A DNA stretch of 64,000 nt, from contig JAGQDJ010000097.1 in NCBI GenBank assembly GCA_022885665.1, positions 62,001 to 126,000 on the forward strand, written 5' to 3'. Position numbers and translations under genes: made by a program. Shown here piece by piece: positions 38,341-52,100 of this stretch (position 1 is its first letter; the number at the start of each line of letters is the position of its first letter). The notes under the pieces were generated by a model. The model did no database searches. It saw only the letters and a program-made list of their open reading frames with translations, and was not told the DNA's origin. This DNA is from Triops longicaudatus (lineage: Eukaryota; Arthropoda; Branchiopoda; Notostraca; Triopsidae).

Positions 38341-40378
38341 GAAGCAGAAACTTGGTTTCAGTATTCCAAGAAAGCACACTCAAAGCTGAATCTGACTGAA
38401 TCGTCTAGACTTGCGTTCCATAGTTGAGGAACAGTAGATGGCCTACTATTTCCCGCACAGTACGAAGTTACTTGGCAATTTCATTGCCACCTCTTTGACA
38501 ATTAAGAGCACATCCTACGTCCAATATTTTTTCCCCATGTGTTTAACTAAACATATTAAAAAAATCTTTTCATTAGACTTCACGAAATAAGATGATAACT
38601 TCTGATGAACGTGGCTACGATTCTTCGGTCCACAGATTACATGAGAATTTGTGCTCTAGTCGCTTGTAAGGAAAAGTCCGCGGTAGCAAAAGAAAGGAAA
38701 AATTCCTTTATCGCAATAGATTTTTTTTCAAGGCTGGTTTGATAAATTCACCCACCTTGCCGTCCACTATAGTTCTGTTGAGCTTAAGCAAGGACGCCTA
38801 CAGAAAAAGAAGCGAGCGGACTGTTACACTAAAATCGTCTCCCCTTCTCACGCCATTTCAAATTCGACCCGAACTCCTAACTTTCTAACTCATATTTGCT
38901 AGATTCGTTTTTCACTATCCACCCCCCGTTTCAAGTTACCAGCTTGCATACGTCACACATCGTCAGATATCCGATCTTCTCACCTTCAAACCCCCAGCTA
39001 GAAAGCCACCAACTTGATTATTTGTTAAAAGAGACTATAAAAAGTTAACCGCACCACTCTGTCTGAAATTCCATACAAGAGAATTGTTCAGTCAAGATGC
39101 CAAATTTTTAGCGAAAAACTTTGCAGCAGCGATCTGTTAGCAAATGCTCGAATATCATCCTTACCTTGGCATTCTTCTCATTTTACAACACTTCCTACGC
39201 AGTGTTACGAAAATCATACACGGGAAAACTCTTTGTTCTATACTAAAAGAGTGACGCAAGGTAACTTCGGACCGTAGATCATGTCGACATCACGGTATAT
39301 TCCCATAACCTTGGAACGGCCTTGTCTAAGTGTCTGTACTTAAAAAAAAAATAATGCGTTGGTTTCACCATGTACTTACCGAGGGTAGGTGACCATCTGT
39401 TTTCTTTCCTTCCAGTCACGCTGGAGGTCTCACTCCGGAAGCGACATCATATTGCATCTTGATCATTTGTAGCACGTAAAAAGATGCCCAGAGCTTTCAT
39501 GCAAGACCTAGGAACACAGCCCAGCGGATTCATCAGAAGAATTCAGGCAGCCCCCTGCAGACAGTGTTTTCCCCAACGCTTCACGTTCACAGTACGTCAA
39601 GAAAAAAAAAATCCTTTCGACGCAGTTTTCATGTCGTAAGGGTTGCGCGGGCACTGGTATTGGTTTGAATAGCTTCCAAAAAAACAAGAAGGGAATGTGC
39701 CGCAAGCTCGTGGAAAAAAGTCAAGTTGCTGACAACGCAGTCTCGGTAGGTCCATTACAATCTTTCAATACGAAGTTGAACGACTTATTAGAAACTTGAC
39801 GTAGCTACACTGAAACTAACGGGATCTCCTATACATAGCTGACCATCTTGCGTAGACGTAACATTTGCTCCCTTGTTCTTTTTCCATTCTTGAACAGGAC
39901 TTTTGCTTCGACTTTTGTCCCAGCACGGAAGCGGCCCATAAGAACCTGAAGCTTGCATTTTACATTTGTTCAGGTTCGTTGCCCATGAACTGTGAGACAC
40001 TTGTTGCTTACTTTTACTTTATTTTTCATCTTGTTTTCTTCCTGTTCATTCCATTACGTTTTTTAGCACTCAGGGATGCTTCTGTCCGATTATCTGTCGG
40101 AGATGTCCTCTTGGAATGCGTTAAGTGGCTTTTATATGACAGAGCTAATCAAGCGTGTTAAATCAAGTCAGGTTAATCCCCTTTCGACGGTTATTTTCAG
40201 CGTCTCATTTTGTTCGTAAAGCCCTGTGGCAAAAAATGCTGGATATAATTTTAAAAAGTAAAAAAGAAAAAGAAAGAAAGAAAACGGAGAAACGGGGCCA
40301 ATGGCTTGTCTTTGGGCATTACAATAGGACAAGACTTTTTTCCGGGGTTTTTGACGGGGGAGAAGATTCTCTTTACAG
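38341..40378. other. Gene-poor region
   Basis: No coding region, RNA gene or repeat that I can support. Confidence 0.4.
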
Positions 40379-40566
40379 AGTACAAGGTCGTGATGGCCCT
40401 CCATCATATAGAAAATCTACGAACGACAACCTTGCCATAAGCAAATCACGAAGTAGTCAGCTTGAAACTCAAAGGAAATTAGGGGGATCCAACCTGAAAA
40501 TACCTAAGCCTTACCCCGTCCAAAGTCGAGGTTCGCCTTTTGTCGATAGGAAAAGTCCTGTGGATG
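40379..40566 (+). CDS. Candidate exon, possibly an upstream exon of Lim3
   Basis: A 62-codon open segment lies between a good acceptor (TCTCTTTACAG) and a donor (G/GTAGCA at 40567). It belongs to the longest ATG-or-alternative-start frame in the 27-53 kb region. The product is Ser, Arg, Lys, Pro and Gly rich and looks disordered (for example LKIPKPYPVQSRGSPF). Its exit phase (one base) fits the entry phase of the first seen Lim3 exon at 53451, but that is a one-in-three chance, and the intron would be 12.9 kb. I do not recognise the sequence; it may be chance. Confidence 0.2.
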
Positions 40567-41232
40567 GTAGCAGATGAGGTGAAGAATCCGCGTTCAAGCG
40601 CCGTTTCCAGGACCGGGACGCGGGTGATAAAAACATTTTGGTTTCGAACCCTGGAGCCCTGAAACATTTTGTTGCAGCGACTGACCGGTCGGTGACCCGT
40701 GAGTAAGATAGTTAACAGAGGAACCAGAATTGCCACAGGAACCGTGTAGATTAATCCTTTTTCCCTTCCAAAACGCACAGAAAATAATAAATAAATAAAG
40801 TTTACCTAAGCAATGAATAGGCTTAATTCGGAATGAGGAGGACCTCGCAACTTCTGACAGACAGATTTTACTTTTTTTTTCTTTTTTTTTTTGTTAAGGA
40901 TGAAGTAAGGGGAGGAAGGGTTGAAACGCTCTGGCCAATTAGCTTGCGATGGATTTTCTTTAAAAGGATTTTGCCCCACAATAACTAAATAGCACATTTT
41001 TCTTAATCAAAGAATTTTGTTACACACTCCCCTTAATTCCGCTTTTTCTTCTTCTTCTTTGAATGCTAAGAACATATCATAAAAAATTAAATCCAACTAT
41101 TTAATAGACAAAATAAAAAGCCGTATGAGATGCACGTATCAGTGCTGTAGCAGTGATGTACGTAGCAGTGATGTAGTGATGCAGTAGTCTATAAACTGAG
41201 GGAAAAAAAGCAACCGTAGCACCCTCGTACCT
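40567..41232. other. Gene-poor region
   Basis: An opposite-strand frame (40778-40479) begins with a hydrophobic stretch but has no ATG start. Nothing else recognised. Confidence 0.3.
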
Positions 41233-41390
41233 TGGGGGGGTGGGGGCAAGAGGGATTTAACACTCTTCGCAAAATGTTAACTTGTATTGGTAAGCATAAA
41301 CGACTACAAACTGTAAAAAAATGAGCATGCCCCCCCCCCCTCCACACACGCACAGGAAACACAATCCTGGTTACGGCCCTGTATTGCAAT
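41233..41390. repeat. G/C-run element with opposed runs
   Basis: A G-rich run (41233-41252) faces a run of 13 C (about 41330-41342), and the segment ends CCTGGTTACGGCCCTG, similar to the end of short non-autonomous transposons. The opposed runs could pair as a stem. Boundaries are uncertain. Confidence 0.4.
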
Positions 41391-43483
41391 ACTCACGAGT
41401 TGAGCTTAGTTCTGTCAAAGTAGATGTAATACAAGAACTGCAATCAGTCTACAAAAGCACTGCTTTTAACACTGCTCTTTAGTTTTACTTTAACAACGGC
41501 AATTTTCAAATTGTAACTTACAGTAATCACCCTATTTACGTAGTCTCGTTTTACACGATTTCATTTTTACGCTCTTCGAGATTTTCTGAAAATTTTAGGT
41601 AATAGATTCACCATTAGATATCATTTGTTAGGGGAAAATCCAAAACATTGTTCAGCAAAATTGACTCACCACATGTCAAGTGGCCATCGAAAATTGACAC
41701 ACTTTCTGTCAATTTCCAAAACGCTATGCTTTCTCAAGGAAGGCGCGGCTACTAAGAACCTAGCCACGGACGTAACCAAAAATGACGAAAGTATTATTAC
41801 TTTGTTACTTTTCTCACTTAAATACACTTATTTTTAAATTTAGCTTGATATTTACAATTGTCTCTTTTTTCTTTCGCAGGTTCCTGTATGTTGCCGTCTT
41901 TCGTGTGACGCGAAAATCTATTTACATAGTAAATACAGGTGCGGGTCACGAAGATCTTAGTCAGAACGATTGTTCATGTTATGACCGTTGGGGGACCACC
42001 GTGTAACTAACCGACCGCTTTCCAGAGTTATAGGCTGGTCAAAACCACCGGAAATGTAGGGATTGGCTTTCTACAGCTTAACCTATTGTGGCCTACCCTT
42101 TGTTACAGACCGATTGAATTTCAGGAAAACCTCGCCAAGTTTTGAAGACAAATGTGTATTTTATTGTATCTAGGATTGTACAATCCAGCACACTTCGTGA
42201 GTAAGTTTTCCGCAAGAGTGCAACCCTCCGTGTGTGTGTGCGCGCCATATAAAGCTGGTCGTTGATAAAGTATTTTTTATTTTATAACTATAATACCTAT
42301 TTTTGCAGTAAGTACCTCTATTAGTGGTAGAAGAATTAGGATAAGTATGAATTTTTCGAAGCACCTAACTTAAACAAGAAAAGCTCATATCCTTCACCGT
42401 TTCTGATACGTAGTTATATTTTTTTTTATAATAAAAGGTTCTAAACGTTAACGTTTCGAGAAACCGGTCTTCATATTCTTTAATCAACAATGTCCTAGAA
42501 ATCTCCTTCCGTAAAGACCACATTGCTGAGGTCATGATTAGTAATTACAGATTCTTATAGAAATCGTCGTGTTCATCGTCTTATGTGTGCATCACAAAAA
42601 AATCGAAATTTAAAAAGAAATAAGTAAATTTCCTAAACATACGTTTCGATATATAGTATTTGAAACAAAATGTAAAAATTTTGCGATGCGTAAATGTTAG
42701 TATAGCCCGTATAGTTATGCAATTTCTTAGTTACAGAAAGCAAGTTCGTGGTAGTAGAAAGCTTACCTCTACGTATTTGTCTTAAAAAACTCGGTAAAAT
42801 CTTCCTGAAATTCGGCCTGTAAAAAGGGTAGGCCATAATAGGTTAAGCCGTTAAAAGCCAATCCCAACCTTTCAGGTCGCTGCGACCAGCCTACAATTCT
42901 GAAAAGCAGTCTGTCAGGTGCAAGGTTGTTCCCCCTAACGGTCGTAAAATGCACGATCGTTCTGACTAAGGTCTTCGTAACCCGCACCCAGTATCGTTAC
43001 CAATAATTAGATGGGCTTACGCTGAAGTGCGTTACGTAACAGTAATTTTTCGTTTTCGGTTCTTAATTTAGTTTATATTTGATGGTCCAAACTACAATCA
43101 CAGAAGAGAGACTTGGGACCCATCGAGCTTCAATAAACTACCCACGGCAAATATAGCGTAAATGTAAGAAAATGACCTAATTGACCATAATGAAAGCATG
43201 TAAAAGAATAGTTGGTTAATCATCAGCCATTGATTTGGGTGCTGCGAGAAGTATTTCATCCATATAAGGAAACTTCGATGTTGGAGAATCTTGGATTGCA
43301 GTTGGTAACTCTAATGAATTTGAACATATAAGAAAATCTTACGTTTTCTTACGGAAATCGAGTACGACGGTACTTACACACTCTAAGCGAGCGAGCGTAG
43401 TTTCCATAAAAGCTATGTGTGCAAAGCGGCCGACGAATTCAATAAGTATCGGAAATGTCGCTGAATTTCCGTTTCTAATTGTA
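41391..43483. other. Gene-poor region
   Basis: AT-rich sequence with no gene, RNA or repeat that I can support. Confidence 0.4.
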
Positions 43484-43570
43484 AATTATAATAGAAATGT
43501 TTAATATAATAGAAAATAATTTAATATAATAGAAAATATAATAGAAAATAGTTTAATATAATAGAAATAT
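43484..43570. repeat. AT-rich tandem repeat
   Basis: Five or six imperfect copies of a 10-16 base unit containing ATAATAGAAAAT, some with an inserted TTTAAT. A simple local expansion. Confidence 0.85.
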
Positions 43571-44748
43571 ATAAGAAGCTAAAAAGAAATGTTTTCTCGT
43601 GGAAACTAGCATTTATTGCACCGGACCTCGTATTTTTTATTCATTGTCAATTGTTCCTTTACCCCACTGCGTCTTAGAACCAGTGTGTTGTAATTACAGT
43701 GTTTAGAAGGCTTTTAACTACGAATACGCGGAATTACCTGCTTATATTTATAAGTGATGGCTGAGAAAAAGTAAAGAGTGCTCGTTGTATAATTTGATGA
43801 AACGATGTATGGAAAACGGAGTTTAATGTCATAAAGGTCTATTTTACGCTTGGAATTCATAAGAAAAGCTATCTTCTTTTCAGACGCTTCAATAAGTGGT
43901 TATGGTCAAATTAATATATGAGATTTATGTTCGCGAGTTAAGAGTTATGTTCGCGTTCGTAAAAAGTGACTACCAAAGAATGTGGCCTGACTTATCTTTC
44001 ATTGTTGCAGTTCGTTGAAGGTCCGCAAGACCAAATAATGACAATCACAGGCCACTGGCAAGCCAGTACGCCTCTGATCACGGTAAGAGTTGAACAGAAA
44101 CAGGCTTTACAAATTCGTTTTAGCGTCGGATACAAATCTTAAATATATGCGTGAGTTTCTGTTTCTTAGAAATAAAACATTATTTTACAAAAATGGAAAT
44201 TATTGCAGAAGGAGCAAATAGTAAGGACACATTACGCTTCATATGCGGTGTTGTATTCGCAACTTATAGAATATGGTTATATTCAGAAACAGCTAGAACC
44301 ACCGCAAACATCAATGTGAAGATTAGAAATGTAAATTTTCTCATCTTGGTGACTATATCTTCGCAACTGCCCGAAAGAAACTAAGAAAACTTAACATAGC
44401 CTTTCGTATATATAGATGACTTAGAACAAAGATGTTTGCGTTTCCTTAAGCGCAATAAACGATGCGGCCGCTACCCAGTGTCGCAAGATCCTATAGTTAA
44501 CTACTTACTGCTGGTAACAAATGGAGTAATTGAAACGCATCCGGTTTTACTTTTTTTTTGTTTTAAGCTTTTATTTGCTACCTAGAAGTGGGGTTTATAG
44601 TAAGAATTGAACCAACTGTTCGCACTGCGCTTTTTGCAAACGTAAGAGTGTTCAGAATTTGTAATTATTTTATTACATATAGTTACAAGTTTCTACCAGG
44701 AATGCTTTTGGAAGAACAGCTTGCTTAGTGCAATTTTAAGGAACGTAT

Positions 44749-44788
44749 TTTTTAGAGTAGGATTCCTCTTTTTAGAGTAGGATTCCTC
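44749..44788. repeat. 20-bp direct duplication
   Basis: TTTTTAGAGTAGGATTCCTC occurs twice back to back with no change. Confidence 0.9.
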
Positions 44789-46969
44789 ATTCTAACTGAG
44801 ACTTCTCGAACAGGAATTGAAATAGAATTTTTCAAAACCCGCTTTGCTTTTCTTTACAATTTGTCTTTGAGTAACGAACCTTTGCGTTGAATTTGCTTGC
44901 CAGAGTATTAACGATTAATCGGACTTGAAAAATTAAGTTCGTCTTTTTTACTGATGAAAACTGGTTCTAAACACTTATAGTTAAGTTTTATTTAAACTTC
45001 GTCCAACTACTGAAACTTCAGTCACACCTAGATGCGACATTGTAAGACGTGCAATCAGTTGTACTGCCTGGCTACCAGATGATGTTGGGGTGCCATGACG
45101 AGCGTTTACAGCTGGGCAAATCAATGAATTATTATTCTACACTTCAGGCTGGGAAGAAGCTGCGTCAAAGAAAAGCCACCAACTCTTAAAGAAAAAAGCG
45201 AACAAACCATTAAAAATTAGCACGTTTGTATTTCGTCATAACTTTGTTATAAACATGTGGCTTCGTCATCCAAAGTCCGAGGAATATGAAATACCTATGA
45301 CAGCGATTTGTTTCACGGTTGGGAAGGGGCTCTATGACGCATTTCTCAATTTGCGACAACTTTTAAACTCACATGGCCGTAAGCTTTATGGTAAGAAAGC
45401 ACAGCAGGGACTGGCCCAAATGTAGATGCCTCCTTCGTTTTTGTCAAAGTCAAGAAACACTTTCACCTTCATGTTATAAGACATGTCATTCAGCAACACA
45501 TTGTAGAATAACCGCAGAATACGAGCATCATCGGAAGCTCGACGCTTCCCTTAGTTTCTAAACCAAAAGTATATAAAAACTTGATTAGCTGGCATATCCG
45601 TATACATGGCGCCATCCAGGTTTAATAGATCTTTTGATTCGATCAATGACCGTCCAGATGTGTGCTAAAAGACGTCTTGCTGAGCTACGGCCCCCGATCT
45701 CAGCAGGGATGCTAATGGAGTCATGAGGGAGGCATGGGATGGAGAACACGGCAGTCTTATCTGCCACCAACCTAATACTATGTAACACATTATAACCAGG
45801 TTTTGATAATGACTTGGTGACGAATTAACTTGGCTGTCGACATTCTGCCTCCTGTGAAGCCCTAACTTGTATACATACACAAAAGGTATAAAAGCCCGTG
45901 CTGTGCTATAACAAAAACTTGCCTTTTAATGCAGCAAAAGCGTCATCCCATGTGCCCAACCTTCCGTACCTTGCACAACTGTACGAGAACTCGAGATTAA
46001 GAAAACGAAGAATGAGTTCCCAGCAAAACTTCAAGAATGACAGTATGTAGCATTCAAGATGACAGTTTTCCTGTTTTGTGTATAGAAAACAGTGAAGCTA
46101 AGTCATTGGGTGACGTGGAAATTTGGGTGTTGCTCGCCAATTCCCTGTGGAGGTGTACGTCGTCTAGTGTCGGGACACGAGGCATATGGCCGCCATTAAA
46201 AGTCCTTTTCCTGGCCTTTTCTCTCGCTTCCCTGCTCGCGGAGCCCATGCATAGCATTGTGGGGTCCCTAGGGTAAAAGGGGTAAAAGAGTGCCGTGTCT
46301 GTTATGTGTGTATGCTACCGAAGCTCCATGTATTGTTACCCCCACGTACCCACCACCGTCGGGGACTTGAAGTCGAGTTGGGGAAACTAACACGTGACCA
46401 GAACAGAATACAACGACGATGATCAAATTAGGGAAAAGGCACAGGAGCGATTAAGACCCCCTTGTATTGTACGGCATCCAGTGTTCCCTTGAGACAGAAG
46501 CATTTTAAGGCCGATAGCGATAATTTCCTTCCGGATGAAAATTTATTCACAAAAATGGAAACAGCAAGTTCAAAACTTTCGTAGGACAGTAATTTCTTAT
46601 CTCACTACTTTACTTTCACTTACTACCTTTCTACTCTGACTTTTCTTAGACAGCCGAAGACGTCTGATATGGCGTCTGGGACGTTAGACGTCTTTAAAAC
46701 AAGCTACTGTGAAACAATTTTTGTCTTTTTGTCATTTTAATTTAATTAAGCAAGTACATTTAAAAGTATGACCAAAATTAGTCACCACTAATAACCTAAA
46801 ATCGCGCTTGAAAAATAAACAACTACTAATGAACTTCTTAGCTTTATTGAACTTAATTCAATATCGTCAACCGGTGTGATTCTGAACGCGTGGGGTTAAA
46901 TTGAACATTTTGTAATAAACGATAGGCCGTCTACTTTTCCACTACTACGCAAAGCGACAAACATTGCAT
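44789..46969. other. Gene-poor region
   Basis: Two GC-richer patches (about 45590-45780 and 46120-46400) contain open frames on both strands, but none has splice sites or a product I can defend. They could be old transposon pieces. Confidence 0.3.
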
Positions 46970-47730
46970 TGTCAGATTCAGCAATGAATAGGCTATCTTA
47001 AAATCCCAGAAAAAGTTTGTGTTTTGACACATTTCCTGGCAACAGCAAGTCAAAAGTAAAAAAAAAAATTCTTTTAATTTCTCGAACTTTCACTGACATC
47101 ATACAACAAGGACAGATAGAGGCTCCATTTTTAATTCAAATAAACATTACATTGACTAGTATTCTTGTCACCTAAGTCAAATACAAATGTAATCATCTGC
47201 CTCCAGGCAAATTTGATGTTAAATGTTACCCAGTGAACTTTGACCCGTTTCTTGTGTTACGGTTTAGGGCCTTTCCGAGAGTAGCGCGCGCTAACTAGCT
47301 ACGGTAGCAAGCAGGGGAGCGCGTCGGCGTCAGCGAGGAACAAACTTGGGAAGAAAAACTGCATGAAAACTCAACTTGAAAACCAAACCACCCTTCAAAG
47401 ATGAAAATAATGCGGGTGGACAAGATTAAAAGCAGGAGTTGAAATCGTGGAAAGGGCAACCAAGTGCGAATGCAAAAAAAAAAAGAAGTTTTAAAGGGTC
47501 AGTAAGTCTTTTTCTGCTGATCTCATTTCATGCGTTTTTTTGTAAATTAAATGAGTGATTTTCTGAAAACAAAATGGTCAGGCGTGTCCAGCCGATCCTG
47601 GCTAACAACATCAATCAAGTTTTCTGCAAAATGTTACTTTCGAATTTTTCTTGAGCAATATTCTTGCTCGCGTTCAAAGCTGTACTCATTGCGGAGTAAC
47701 TTTGAACACCAATTTTGAATATTCAGTACA
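46970..47730 (+). repeat. Dispersed repeat family, copy 3
   Basis: Collinear with the copy at 58340-59000. Matching landmarks in order: GAATAGGCT(A/G)TCTTA, GTCACCTA, CAAATT with ATGTT, TTACCCAGT, a GGGGAGC/GGGGTGGAGC block, AAAATGGTCA, CAGCCGAT and GGAGTAACT. No protein is encoded. Confidence 0.7.
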
Positions 47731-48482
47731 GCTCTCCTGGAATTTCATAGCGAAGTTGAAACTAAAAGGCACGTTCCATTCTGCAAAATAATCGACAGAG
47801 TCCAAACTTTTTTTTGCTTTCACTCAAATATTACCCAAAAAATGCTAGGAAAACAAAAATATCCCTTTTTCTTTCGAAATAACCTCGTGACGCCCCAATA
47901 CTATTACATGAAAGTAATTACGAAATTAACATGAAATTATTCAAAAATCAAGATGAAAGAACAGCAACGGAAAATAGGTATTTCTGAATTCCGGGTAAAA
48001 AAATCACTTAAGTCCATCAATTATCATGGGTTGCAAGGTTTCGGCTTATACTGGCATACACCAAAAACATGAATTTGATGATACAATGTACACACGGGTG
48101 TAGAGGGTCGAGCCCCCGCCCCCTCGAAATTTGTATTTCATAATGGGGAAGATTGGACAAACGTCAAATGTCCGAAAAATGGCATACGAAACCTCCAAAA
48201 CCCCCTCCAAACCAAACTTCTGAGTACGGCACTCTACGTGTCTTTGTTTTTGTTTACGTGCCAGTGTTCTTGTTTTTGAAGTTTTTAAATAATCTTATTC
48301 ATAACACATTATCAGGCTCTTAAATTGCATTATTAGTGAAAAATGTTGTGTAAAGTTTTTTTTTATTTTCCTGTTTATGGAAATAATCGCGTTTCCTAAC
48401 GATAAAGCTGAGCATTAGAAAAAAGCATCCTTCCTTTTTTTAAAAAAAAGGGCGAAAAAGAGTTCTGTTAAAGCAGGTGTTT
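47731..48482. other. Gene-poor region
   Basis: Nothing recognised beyond a C-rich patch near 48100-48220. Confidence 0.35.
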
Positions 48483-49177
48483 TCAGGCGGCTGAGCCACA
48501 GAAAAAGTCCTGCGAAATGAAATGGGGCGTGGCATTTATTTTCCAGAAAGGACCATAAGTGTGTAAAAAGCTCCGATGTGGGTGTTTTGCGCCGTCGCAA
48601 CGGTGCGTCTCGCTTCCGCGTCGCCCTGATCGGGGCGTCGTCAGCAAATCAAGACTGATGTCCACCGCGGAATCCGGACCCCTCCTCCGTCTGCCCTTGC
48701 CTGTAACACAGTAGCACAAGCACTCTATATGTCGGGCACATAGGCCTGACCAAACCACTTACGCTAATAGACTTTCTCATCCACACACTTACGTTCATGA
48801 ACTATAGTTTGGAATATTGCCATTGCCAGTTAGTCGAAAGTGATCTGATTTAAGGAACTGAAAGTCGTCGTACACCATAGCCAGTGCTGATTTTATGTAC
48901 TCCAAATCCCACTCATAATTCTGAAGTGTGCTTGCGAGTGCTAGTCAACAGTTTTGGTGTGACAAGCGAATATTTTTCCCAGCGGATTTACTAAAACAGT
49001 GATCCAAGTGTAAAGCCACTCTTGATAACGAAGGTGAACTATTTTGCTGTAATTCCGGGAATATGGGCAGCCACAGTCACAACAGTCACAGTCATCCTGT
49101 TCCTCCTGGGGCACCATCTTCGTCAACTCCTCCACCGAGCGACGTGATTTTGTCACTCCTCGCTCGCCACAAAGCAT
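48483..49177 (-). CDS. Weak candidate exons, unknown
   Basis: A GC-richer stretch has two open segments on minus. The first (49177-48941) starts with ATG and has an acidic, Cys-rich patch DDCDCCDCGCPYSRNYSK. The second (from about 48697 down) follows a strong acceptor (GCTACTGTGTTACAG) and is Arg, Gly and Ser rich. The obvious donor of the first (A/GTAAAT) is phase 0, which does not fit the longest frame of the second, so I could not join them. Real gene or chance is open. Confidence 0.18.
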
Positions 49178-52100
49178 TAGAAGGTAAAACTATCTCGGTT
49201 TTGAGCTGTTCACCCAAGTTGTTTCAAAGGTCACCATTTTAAGACCAAAGCTTAGTGGAAAGGTGTACTAGTGGATGTCCGCGAGCAGCATGAGCAACTT
49301 GGTAGCTGCCGGCGTCGTCTTATAGCTTTGGCCACGGGCCGGCCTAACCGGATTAGACGCACTCTGTTTAATCAGTGTTCGGCAGTAGATATATTTCTTT
49401 ATAAGAAATGGACATGAGCTTTCGCCCCTGGCTCTCTTGCCGTGTTACTTTCTTGGCACTAAACCGTACTCAGCCGAACAATCGCTTACGGCTGCCCGAT
49501 ACTTATTATTTCTACGAGTCCGACAAGCTAGCAATTTATACGATCTTATTGCAGCTATTGGACATGGTCGGTCGAGGCTGAGTGGGAGGCTGACGGCACC
49601 GGGGCACTTGCTTTGATTGAGGTGTAATGCAATTACAGAAAAACTGTAGCAAAAAATAAGCAAAGGTTCCAGACGAACGGACTCCATTAGAAAACGACTT
49701 TCATTTGTCTGTGTCCGTACTCCATAGTGTAGTATTCCGTCTATCCGATTTCACAGTTTTAACAAAAGCTTTCTTTCTTTGTTTGGGACGCCTCTTTTCC
49801 TTAAGTGTGCTCCAAAAGCTAAGCTAAGAGCTTTGGGTATGAAGTATTGGACCAATGAACTGGAAGAGTGTTTCGTATGCAGAGGACAGCCGTTTAGGAT
49901 GGTTTTGCCAAGTGGAGCAACGTTATGCCATTCAACTTCAGCTTCTCTTTGACCGCCGGGAAGTGAAGTACACTTGAAACATTGATCTAGTGATAAGAAA
50001 GAATCAACCGAAAATACTTGTCCTTCAGTTACCGATTAAAGTACTTCATGTTTTACGGACAGTTTGCGTTACAGTTAATTCGGCTAGAAAGTAGATGGGC
50101 TCGTAGTATATATTCTTAATTCCTTGTATAGGGTAGTCTACCTTCTCCTTGTTCCAACGCCACAAAAGTAGTAGCCTAACATGAACAATGAAAGTTAAAT
50201 AACCCGTTGAGTCAGCGTGTGAAATGTGCAAGGCTTAGATAAATAGGTCCTTTGCGACTTAAACTGTGCTTTTTGCGAAAATTTTACAATTTGCTTCTTT
50301 TACAAGGTCGATGTTGGTGTTATGTCGGAAGTAGGTTCAGCAATTGCAAATTTAAAGAATGCAGTGTACGATGCAAGACTCTCAGTGTAAGGCAAATATT
50401 AGCAACCCGTTATGTTTCAGGGTATGCAAATACTTGACTCGTAGCGTCCTTATTTGAAACTTGTAGCTTTTTCTAGGCTTGTAGGAATTTAAGCAGTCTT
50501 AATAAATAATAAAACGCTCTCTTACCAAACCGCTTTTTGTACTCCTCTAGTAATTGCTTCAGGAAAACTCTAGAAATGGTTCCAATGATTTTCTTCCTAA
50601 TGATCACATAATGGTACATTTTTCTTACTCTCACTATTATGTTCAAGTTTTCGCTAGTTAACTCGTAAGTTAAAAGTCTACTATTCAGCCCTTTGCAATC
50701 TACGCGCTGGCTTAACTCAAAAATTTCGGCTCAATTAAAATAATTACTGTATATTTTTTAGCCTAGCAAGAAAGCTAAAATTAAAAGCTTATTTGACTAA
50801 TCGCGTTGAATAAAAAGCAACTGCGGAAGACACCACGAAGTTCAAGACTTTGTCGCTTTTTTCGAAAGCCCGTGGGCAGGAATTGCATTAAATATCAATT
50901 TTAAGATTGCTTTTTACTGAAACCGCATTGAGAAAGAAAAGTGGAAAATTGAGTAAACTTTCACGGTTAATGTAACCTTTATTTGTAAAAAGTATATTTA
51001 CAGACTAATAAAAAAAATATGGAATGCTGGGTATAAATGAAAAAAGGTTGTGCAATATTGTGTGCTGTGCCTTGAAACAAACTTTGGAGGCAGCTTTGTG
51101 AAATAGACGTGAAAATTGTTCTCTTTACCGCCTTTTTTCCTAAAATATGTACCAAAAACACAGAAAAATTAAATTTACGCCTTATTGATTCATTTTTGTA
51201 TATTTCTTTTTCATGTTCTCCACGTTCTTTCGGTAGATTAGATTACGAAATAACTAGAATGCATGCTGGGAGGTAAAATGTCCACCATAATGACTATATT
51301 GACACACGCTGGTGCTCAAATACAAATTATTATTACATGTTAGTCGATATGTAGTTCAGTGGGTGTTGATGGAGACCGTCAAGTGGTCCGTGGCACGTGG
51401 CAGAGCGACGGTCCAACTTGTACACTTCCGGCGTAGGTGCTAACCAACCGGAAACCCGTTGTCAACTTTTGTAGTCAAGCACGTGACTTAACCCTCCAGG
51501 TCCATTAACACCTTCAACCAGCAAGAAGTCTGAGTTATTGTGCATTTTAGCTGCTTTAGCTCTCTTGTCTCATGTCGACAGTTATTTAGCGTGTTAATGT
51601 GTTCGAGCTCAACCTCTGTTTATTGACAAGCTTTTATTTTAGTAATAGTATTCATTGCATTCATATTAGCGTCTACTCCAGATGCCCACGGCGCCAAGGG
51701 AAAATCTTGAACGCATTACACTTTTGTACAAGCTTTATCCAGCTACATGCTTCATGCTACATGCTACATGCCTACAGGCTTCTTTGGGTTTGTTTACGCA
51801 CTGGTTGTTTTTCGATATTCATTCTCTGAAGTAAATCCTTGGCATGCTAAAGCGTGCAGAAGAGACCTACGTGGGGTCAAAATTCAATCGGGACGTGGGC
51901 ATGAAAGGGTTAAGCCCGCAGCACCACCCACTCTTATACCGTAGCCGAAAATCTAAGCCCGTATGTAGTGTAGGGCAGCCTGCACTGGATAGTGTCACGG
52001 AAGGGAAATGTTTCGGAAATGCGTGTGTCCATGCCAAGTGATCCTACAGACAGTACCCAATCATCCATCCCTAATCCCTCGGTAAGACTCCCTTATCGTC

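Noticed and set aside
40640..40665. GGTTCGAAACC, similar to a tRNA B box (minus strand)
   Set aside because: The flanking bases cannot form a T-arm stem or an acceptor stem, so it is not a tRNA gene.
40479..40778. Minus-strand frame with a membrane-like start
   Set aside because: No ATG start and no splice acceptor; it overlaps the better-supported plus-strand candidate.
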